The notes below the pieces were generated by a model, which saw only the letters and a program-made list of their open reading frames with translations, was not told the DNA's origin and did no database searches. A DNA stretch of 64,000 nucleotides from positions 336,405 through 400,404 of the forward strand of contig KN817518.1 of the NCBI GenBank assembly GCA_000827495.1, written 5' to 3'. The translations under genes were made by a program, and so were the position numbers. The stretch comes from Hypholoma sublateritium FD-334 SS-4. Lineage: Eukaryota > Basidiomycota > Agaricomycetes > Agaricales > Strophariaceae. Shown one piece after another: positions 57,001-64,000 of this stretch; position 1 is the stretch's first letter, and each line of letters starts with the position of its first letter.

Positions 57001-58573
57001 TGCGCTGACAAAAGAAATTGGTACGGAGAGCAGAGAGACGGAGGCAGCAAGCGGTTTTGTCAGACCCGCATGTTCAAACGGGATTCCCACGTGCTCGGCT
57101 CCCTTCCGTCAGCCGTGTTTGTAAACCCTTTTTCGCTCTCTCTCCGCACCCCCATCCTCTCCGCCTTTCTCCGCTTCACAGCATCGTCGATTCAAATCTC
57201 ACTCCACAGGCTTCGACGAGCCCCCAACCAAGTCTCAAGAGGCCTCAGGCTCCCAAAAACATATTTTATTTTTAGTTCTCCGAAACTCAAGCCGAGATGT
57301 CGGACTACTATCACCCAATTCAATTCCGTACTCTCGTGCTATCATACTGTGATCCGACGGTCTACAAGATATCATCTCGTCCCATGAAATGTGGCATGAC
57401 TCTCCCTGCATCAGTGATCTTTTGGTGATCTTGCACGAACAGACGTCTGCTGCTCGCCTGACCGGAGTCAGATAATATACTCATATCCAATTACTGCATC
57501 CCCTGTAGCCGCCGAAGGCCCACTAGCGGCCTAAAGATACGGCATGTCCTCCTCGCGGCACAAACGCATCACCTCCTGGTGCCCTCACTCAAGGGCGAAC
57601 GCTCCGAAGGCCGAATCTCAGACAACCCATCTTTATTCCACACGTCCATCATATGTTCGACACCAGAAGGAACCGCCACGGCTCCAGCCCAGACTCACCT
57701 AAGCGCACCCTTCCGACCGCAAATAGCAGCTCCTCCCCGGGTTGTTGTCGCTTCGGTTGGTCGAGAGCGTAACCCTCCGCGGAGGAAATCTCTCTGTTGT
57801 CCTTGAAAAAATGCAGGATAACACCCACAGATTTGACCATCACCTCGCGCTCGCGACGGTGGATGCCAAGAAAAGCAGCGCTGTCAGCCTTATAACTGTT
57901 TTTAGTGGCACGGTGCTCACAGGTGCCTACTTGTGGGCTTTAATTACAGGAGCACCCGACGTCTACATAGAAGATAGATTGCGATATCGACACAAGCACA
58001 AGGACGCCCACAACGTTGCCACAGCGCCCAACAGCAGGTTCCGCTCATTCAACCCACAAGTATGTATTTCAGTACCATAATGCGATCGCAATTCTGCGAG
58101 CCTCGAAGCGCTTACTGGCGCATAGATACGCCCTCCGAACCGAATGGTACAAGGTAAAAATATAATCGTTCTACATAATTGTTAACGTTGCAGCGACCAA
58201 CGCTGAGCAACAGCCAACTGGAGATATGTTTAATCGGTGCAACCACCTTATTTTAACTTTCAGCTTACATTTTGCCTACGCAACATTAGAGAGGAAATTA
58301 TACCACCGACGGCTTACTTACACGACCCAACTTTCCCTCGGAGAGATACATAATGGCGCACTGAGGAAGTGCGCTCCAGACTATCATGTCTTCCACTTGT
58401 TGAGAACAAATACATTTGGGTTACAACTTTCATCCGATAACAAGATTTGTACACATAACTGGACATTTAGACATACACTGCGCGCATTCGAAATATACAC
58501 TGATCCACAGGCGCCTATTGCTGCTCGTCACAATCCACCAACCATTTCCCATCCGCACCGACAATCAAGACGC
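57001..58573. other. 1.6 kb region without a recognised gene
   Basis: The promoter of the minus-strand membrane protein lies at the left end. A plus-strand frame at 57742-58080 (112 codons) includes one hydrophobic stretch, VSLITVFSGTVLTGAYLWAL, but starts mid-sequence, has no partner exons and matches no family known to me. It is not annotated as a gene. Confidence 0.45.
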
Positions 58574-60598
58574 CTAGATAATGATGGCCTTCGCAGTCTC
58601 GTCCGGGTACAGCACATCATACTCTTTCGTCTGGTCGTCAAGCTGCTTGCTGACCTGCTGCAGCGCCTTCGTCAGCGTGAGCAGGTCCGCCTGCAGCGTC
58701 GCCCCCGCGCCCGCAATAATAGCGTTAGAGTCCGCCGCCGCCTGCTTCGCGAACGTCGTCAGGTTCACCGCCTCCTCCACCGCGGGGCTCAGCAAGTACG
58801 GCACCTGCGCCATCAGTAGCCAGTCCTGGTCCTGCCCGCTCTTGATCGGCAGCGAGGCCATCACGTCCGACTCCTTGATCGCGTTCAGCGCGGCGAGCGT
58901 GCCCGGGAGCGGTGCGTACAGCGCGGACGGCTTGTTCGGCACAAACGTCATGTAGTACTGCTGCAGGTAGTTCACCGCGGTGTGCTGCGGCGCGGCGATG
59001 TGGATGCACATCGTGACCAGGTCGATCGCGCCCGCGAGCGTGGTGACCGTCGGGAACTTCGTCATTTTCCCACCGAGGGGGGACTGCATCTCCGTGCAGA
59101 ACGCGCGGAGCCAGCCGTCGCCCGCCACCTGGGCGTCGCCTCCCGTGTAGTACTGCGTGAGCACGGTCGACACGAACTTGTGCAGGACGTTCCACGTCGC
59201 GTTGATGCAGCGCCCGTAGCCGTAGTTGTGGTACTTGGCGTTCGTGTCCAGCTCCGCGACGGGGAACCCGCGGTTCTGCAGGTCCGTCGGGACGTACATC
59301 CCGGACCAGTCGAAGTTGGAGTACTCGTAGTTGACAAACTGGATGATCTGCGCCTCGGTGAAGGCAGAGAGCGGCATGATGACCTTGGGCACGAGGACCG
59401 AGCGAGCCAACGCGTTGATCGAGAGCGTCGTCGTCCAGTGTTCCTTGAGAAGCTGGTATATAGGGTGGTCGGTCGGTAAAGTGCGCTGGGCGGCGACGAG
59501 GGTGACCTCCTCGATGAAGTGGGTGTTGGTCAGGTGGACGGTCAGCTCGTGGCGGGTCCAGTCGGAGACCTGCACACACATCTTCGCGTAACGCCACGGC
59601 CAATCACCCGCCTCGCCGATGGTTAGATCAGTCGGGTGGATGCGCTTGTTGAAGATAGTGACGGAAGCCGCCAAGCTGCCCTTCCAGTCGAGGATGATCG
59701 CCAGAGGATGGATTTGACCCGACGGTGGAAGATAGAACAGCGCGACCGACGCGCACCCGAACTGAGGGATATTGTCGCTAGAAGGCGAGGAGACAATCTG
59801 ATCCGTCGGCTTCAAGCCAGCTGCATCACGGAAGTAACTGTAATCTTGGATGTAGAACGAGCCCGCAGGCGCGGTTTTAAGTAGGTTGAGCACGGCAACG
59901 TTGCCAGCGGCAGCTTGGGTGAACGTCTGAAGCCACTGGGTGCTAGCGAGCGCGATCGTGGTAGGGTTCGGGCCGGTGAACGACTGTTGTGCGAAGACAG
60001 CGTCGCTGTACCAGTCAGAGCGCAAGCCCACATTCGGGGACGTGAACATGTTCTGTGGATGGAGGAGGCCTGTGGAAGCTTCGGCGTGAAGCGTTGCGTT
60101 TCTGACTTCCAGACCTAACATGGTCTCAGCGTCAGCCGGCCCAAGGTTGTGCACGCCGTTGATGTCCAGATAGTATGCGTGAAACATGAGGATAACGGTG
60201 TCGTACAAACGGCTGAAGTCGAATATCTTCAGGGTGGGTGTCTGGTCTCCCCACGGGATGGTCTTGAGATGAGGTGGGAAGGTGTCGTCGTCCTCGAAGA
60301 CGTAGAGCTTCTGCCTATCCGCGAGGGAAGGTATTCCTTCATCGTCCGTGGCCGAGGACTGGAAACCGGCGATATCGAAAAACCAATCAAGGCTATATGG
60401 ACAGATAAATTAGCCACTGTGAATAAGGTGTGTAAGGGTGTGCCCTTACGTTCGTTTAGCCTCTTGAAAGCTGGCGACGGTGCTCTGGATAGCCTCTTGG
60501 TAGGTGGTTGGTACAGAACGCCCTTGGATGTAGGGAAGCAACTGGCGCTGCCTGAGAAGGGAGAGCGAAGGGTTGGGGTTGATGATATGGATGGACAT
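58574..60598 (-). CDS. Lipoxygenase
   Basis: Oxygenates polyunsaturated fatty acids such as linoleic acid to hydroperoxides; in mushrooms this feeds C8 aroma compounds and oxylipin signals. Exon 1 (ATG 60598, MSIHIINPNPSLSLLRQRQ to EAKRT) joins across a 57-base intron to LDWFFDIAGFQSSATDDE. The rest is one long exon to 58574. There is no PLAT domain and no signal peptide, so it is likely cytosolic. The catalytic helices carry HELTVHLTNTH (first two metal His four residues apart), QHTAVNYLQ (third His and Asn ligand) and a terminal Ile (AKAIII), so all five metal ligands are present. Other family marks are QRTLPTDHPIYQLLKEHW and YGYGRCINATWNVLHKFV. About 660 residues, usual for basidiomycete enzymes. 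Iron versus manganese and regiospecificity cannot be decided by eye. Confidence 0.93.
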
Positions 60599-60636
60599 CT
60601 TGAGATGAGGCTGTCCAGTAACGAACGAAACACCTC

Positions 60637-60645
60637 ATTTTATAC
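60637..60645 (-). promoter_or_regulatory. TATA box of the lipoxygenase gene
   Basis: On the minus strand, GTATAAAAT lies about 40 bases before the start codon at 60598. It is a near-perfect TATA box at a spacing that implies a very short 5' leader. Strong TATA boxes are commonly associated with regulated genes, so inducible expression is a reasonable inference. Confidence 0.55.
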
Positions 60646-61652
60646 AAGTGCCAAGAGCACTGCAAGGTTATGACCGGAAAGATCGCATTTGGAGACAAGC
60701 AGTAGTCGACTCAGATGTAGGTGGTGAGCGGGAATCACAGGTACTGCACTGTAGATCGAATGCGGTTGCCGGTGCTGTTTGACCAAAGATAAACATTTAC
60801 GTCAGTCGCGGAGGGAAGAGAAGGAAGAACATGCGACCTACTTTTCCCGTTCTGCACGTCTCCTTTGCCCGGGTGTGCATTGCTGTGAGGTAATTAATCA
60901 AGTTCATAGTACGTACGCCCTTTCGGTAATTGTTCTAGCTTGCATCTTGGGCCTGAGGTCCGAGACACTGCTGGGAAATCCGTATTTGTATCACTAACGG
61001 GTATCTGCGAGGGATAGATCGCAGTTACGACGCTATATCGTTTTGAAGTCTAAAGGGGGTTCTACGTGGGGTCTCCTCGTCTCCTCGTATCATTGCAAGA
61101 ATCACCGCTGACGAGGTAGAATTCGGTTTGACTGAAGGTAACCAGGTATCCTGAAAAGGCTTCATTGGTTTGCAGGAGGTTGGGCGAGCTGTGAAAGGTG
61201 TCCCCGGCGCCGTCGGTGCTTCAGTCTCACAATGTCACCGAAGTGTATTCATTTAGCGTTCATGACTATTTTTGCGAGCTCAGTATGTTCTCGGATTTTC
61301 CGGTCGTGCATTGTGCCGTTAATAGTGGTTTGTGGATATTTATCCCATCTAATTTACGAGTGAAAAGGCAAGAAAGGTGACAGAATCGGTATGCATGTAT
61401 GACAGAGTTGACCAAGTCGAGCTTGAGGTTGTAGACAAAGCCAGATGGGTCACCGTGACATCGAGTGATATTATAAACGGCCTTTTACGATCAATTTTGG
61501 CGCTAATTTCTCGCGATATCCTTGCGCCTTTGCACTTACCGTCGTGACTCGTTTCCGTCTAAACAGCGGCCGAGGCTTAGAATAACACTGGCAGCCATTT
61601 TTATTACAGTACAATGTCAAGCTATGTCAAGGCGATCATTCAGTAAGTCATA
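60646..61652. other. Intergenic region
   Basis: About 1 kb between the lipoxygenase promoter and the stop of the last gene. Short frames (60779-60997, 61198-61380) lack motifs. Nothing else seen. Confidence 0.5.
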
Positions 61653-64000
61653 TCAAAGCTCCAAATCCAGCTCGAGCGCTTCTTCCAAATCTTCCAGAGT
61701 TATCGGCTCTTCCTCCTCACCGACAGTCCAGAACGACGGCACGGCCAACTGTACGTGTTCCGCGTACCAGAACGTGAATTCTTTCTGCGATCCTCCTCCC
61801 CCGGCGGTGTGCCCTTGTCCCCGACCGCGTCCACGTCCACGACCCCTACCTCTATCACTATGCGGCCTGGGTAATTCATCGCGTGCCGGTACAAGCTGAA
61901 CCCACGTTCCCCCCAAGCCCATCCCCACCATAATCAAATCGGCGACATGGGGCTCCATGAGTAGCGTGATGTCGTCCTTCTCCGGGTCATGCGCGTACCG
62001 GGCAGCGTACCTCGACAGCTCCTGTTCTGCCCCGTTCTCGTCGGTCTGGGGCAGAGTGTCGCTCTGTACCGACGGTATCCGGTATTCGATCGCGATTCCT
62101 CCGTCGTCCCAGCCGATCCACGGCGTCAGCACGACGCGCGAGAGCCTTTTCGTCAGGTCGTCCTCCAGGCCTTTCCATTTACGTTCTCTCTCACCCTCGC
62201 CCGGCTTAGACACAGCTTTCACGCGCCGCATGCTTCGCTCGACGACGCCGATCTTATTTGGCCCCCCGCGCCCACCTGCGTCATACTTCAAGGGGAGAGT
62301 AGACATTCCGAAGAGTTCCATCAGCGGCTGGACCATCGAAGGCTTCCATGCATCTTTCGCCGCTTTGACTTCGGTTGCGTTGGCCTTGCCATCTGGTTTC
62401 GACCAGTCGAGACCATGGGATGGGTCGTCCTCGTTTGCCACCACTAGATGCTGATTAGAAGTGGGGATTTCGTTCGACTTCTCAGATACATTTCCCTGAA
62501 TTCCCTGTAATGGTGGTGTCAATATTTCCCCCAAACTAGCTGCGCTTTCGCCAATCTCTTGGAGAACTGGCGACCCCGCGTCAATGACGCTGTTATCTAC
62601 TGAACCGTGTGATGAAGGTAGAGCAGCTTTGCGATATGGTTCTGTTGGCGGCAACAATGTTTCCCCTTCATTGGAATCACCTTCTCCAACCTCCTTGGGA
62701 CCATTCATGGTGTCAATGTGCGCCTCGGCAACTACATCTGTGGCGCCACTGTTATCAAATAGTCCGAGTTCGTTCGCCGGCTGTTCTGCTTCTTCTTCCA
62801 CGGTGTCCAGTTCTGCGGGCGGGAATCCAAGATTCACGGGGTCTGCAGGTAATATCTGCACATTGGCCACGCGCAGCTCCTCTTCGAAGCGCTTCAGTGC
62901 CTCCTTGTCCACTTCAGGCGATTCGATCTCGCGGTCCGAATCCAAACTCCTGTCTGCGGTCATGTCCTCGTCCCACCCAAAGCTCCATGGCTCTTCCTCC
63001 CACCTCTTTCCCCAAATCGCCGTCGCCCCCGCGCCGAATCTATCAGGCAATTCTCTGCATATTTTCCCGGTCCTCCCCAGTTCGGCAACCGCGCGTTTTG
63101 CGACCTCGGCGGCCTTCTTCAGGCTGCGCTCCGACTCTGGCAGCGCGCGCACGCGCACGAGGAACGACAGGAAAAACGACAAGAGGTGAGGGAACGAGAT
63201 GAGGTGCGCCGGCGACCAGACCAGCCCCTCGTGGCGCAGGTACCACGAAAGAAAAACGCGGGTGCTGTGTTCAGGGTCGGCGAGGAATTTAAGCAATCGC
63301 GACTCCCGCCGCGCCGCGGCGAGCGCGAGAAGTTTGCGCACCTCGGCATCGGAGGACACAGGGATGGGGACGAGGTTGTACAGCGCGTACGGAGTACGGG
63401 GAGGGATGCGCTTTTGTCTGCCTGGTCGGGCGTTCTCGAGCTCTTGGTCGACTTCGTCGCCGGCGTCGGCCTTCGCGCGGTGTTTTTGCTTACGGGGGGA
63501 TTGGATGCTGTCTTCGTCTTCGTCGGAATACATGATCGAATCGTTTTCGTCGTCGGAATCTTTCTGTCGTTTTGCAGCCCTTTCTCTTGACTTCTTAATT
63601 TTGGCGAGTTCAATGTCTGAGTCTGTTTCATCGTCGTCCTCTTCCTCGCTGTTCTCCTGTTGCGGAAGATCTGTGCGTGTCCATATGGGCGGAGAGCCTA
63701 GAAGACCAGCGTAGAGACGAAACTGTGGAATGAATAAGCTATTTAATTAGATATAGACATAAAGTGGAATATTTACTTGATCCCAGAGATAATTTACTCG
63801 CATGTACCCGGGAGGCCAAACCCTTCCTACCCGGAATTCTGTGGCTGCCATATGGATGCGGTCAATTGGTGAAAGGTTCCTATGAAAGGAATATAAGAAA
63901 TTCCGACAGATCAGTGACTCTGATACTGAATACGCACTGATCATATATTCGCGTCCCTCGCAGGTCTTCGCCTTCTGCCCATTGCTCGTACCACTCCTTT
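61653..64000 (-). CDS. Charged nuclear-type protein, possibly Arb1-like; 5' end missing
   Basis: Runs off the right edge, so its N-terminus is missing. Visible exons, 5' to 3': KEWYEQWAEGEDLRGTRIYDQ, then NLSPIDRIHMAATEFRVGR with WPPGYMRVNYLWDQ, then FRLYAGLLGSPPIWTRTDLP and a long acidic/basic exon to 61653. That exon has a KR-rich acidic segment (likely nuclear) and RQKRIPPRTPYALYNLVPIPV. It continues with helices (LLALAAARRESRLLKFLAD, HLLSFFLSFLVRVRALPESE), a long disordered Glu/Ser/Thr region, and a conserved-looking end, ADLIMVGMGLGGTWVQLVP and FWYAEHVQLAVPSFWT. An RG repeat (RGRGRGRGRG) interrupts the last block. The WDQFRLY..GLLG region and the C-terminal block remind me of the Arb1 subunit of the Argonaute siRNA chaperone complex, which acts in RNAi-directed heterochromatin. 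This rests on memory of the family pattern only and is tentative. Confidence 0.5.

Noticed and set aside
57742..58080. Possible small membrane protein
   Set aside because: One hydrophobic stretch only, no conserved motif, no splice partners and no promoter element.
58725..59603. 292-codon alternative frame inside the lipoxygenase gene
   Set aside because: High GC at third positions removes stops in other frames. The product is Arg/Pro/Gly-rich with no motif, and the lipoxygenase frame is complete.
62584..63202. Two overlapping plus-strand frames of about 200 codons
   Set aside because: They are shadows of the long minus-strand exon of the right-edge gene, with Ser/Pro-biased composition.

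Overview
This window comes from a filamentous basidiomycete, most likely an agaricomycete. Nearly every gene is cut by many 45-70 base GT..AG introns. Genes lie on both strands with no operons, and the window carries the mushroom-associated membrane families DUF6534 and DUF6533. Genes were assembled by splicing short exons by eye and joining frames against known family motifs. Splice sites are stated where they were checked and are otherwise approximate.

Layout. 1-6.6 kb: tail of a membrane protein, nuclear poly(A) polymerase (PAP1) and a convergent NIPA-type magnesium transporter. 6.9-15.5 kb: one very large gene for an ATR/Rad3/Mec1 checkpoint kinase. 15.7-17.2 kb: YEATS protein Yaf9 and cytochrome c oxidase subunit VIIa, sharing a 130-base promoter. 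17.3-24.5 kb: an unsettled stretch with decayed tandem duplications containing pieces of the COX7A and PQ-loop genes, an unknown internally duplicated protein, a thioredoxin-fold protein and a PQ-loop membrane protein. 24.5-27 kb: empty. 27-30.4 kb: a DUF6534 membrane protein and MGM101. 31-37.9 kb: GatB, an F-box protein and succinate-semialdehyde dehydrogenase, in a part of the assembly with 17 ambiguous bases. 38-44.1 kb: a fumarylacetoacetase-family hydrolase, the SIN component Cdc14, COA3 and Nop13. 44.1-47.7 kb: empty. 47.7-52.2 kb: Ofd1/Tpa1 prolyl hydroxylase and a DUF6533 membrane protein. 52.2-55.8 kb: empty apart from GC-rich direct repeats. 55.8-60.6 kb: a four-helix membrane protein and a lipoxygenase. 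61.6 kb to the end: a charged protein, possibly Arb1-like, that runs off the window.

Functional links are loose, as expected for a eukaryote. Several genes serve mitochondria: COX7A, COA3, MGM101, GatB and probably the semialdehyde dehydrogenase. Others serve nuclear RNA and chromatin: PAP1, Yaf9, Nop13 and Ofd1. No tRNA, rRNA, CRISPR array or intact transposon was recognised. The most interesting signals are the decayed COX7A/PQ-loop mosaic at 17.3-18.75 kb, three apparent 7-base micro-exons in two genes, the unknown two-repeat protein at 18.9-20.4 kb, a lipoxygenase with complete metal ligands, and the possible RNAi factor at the right edge.
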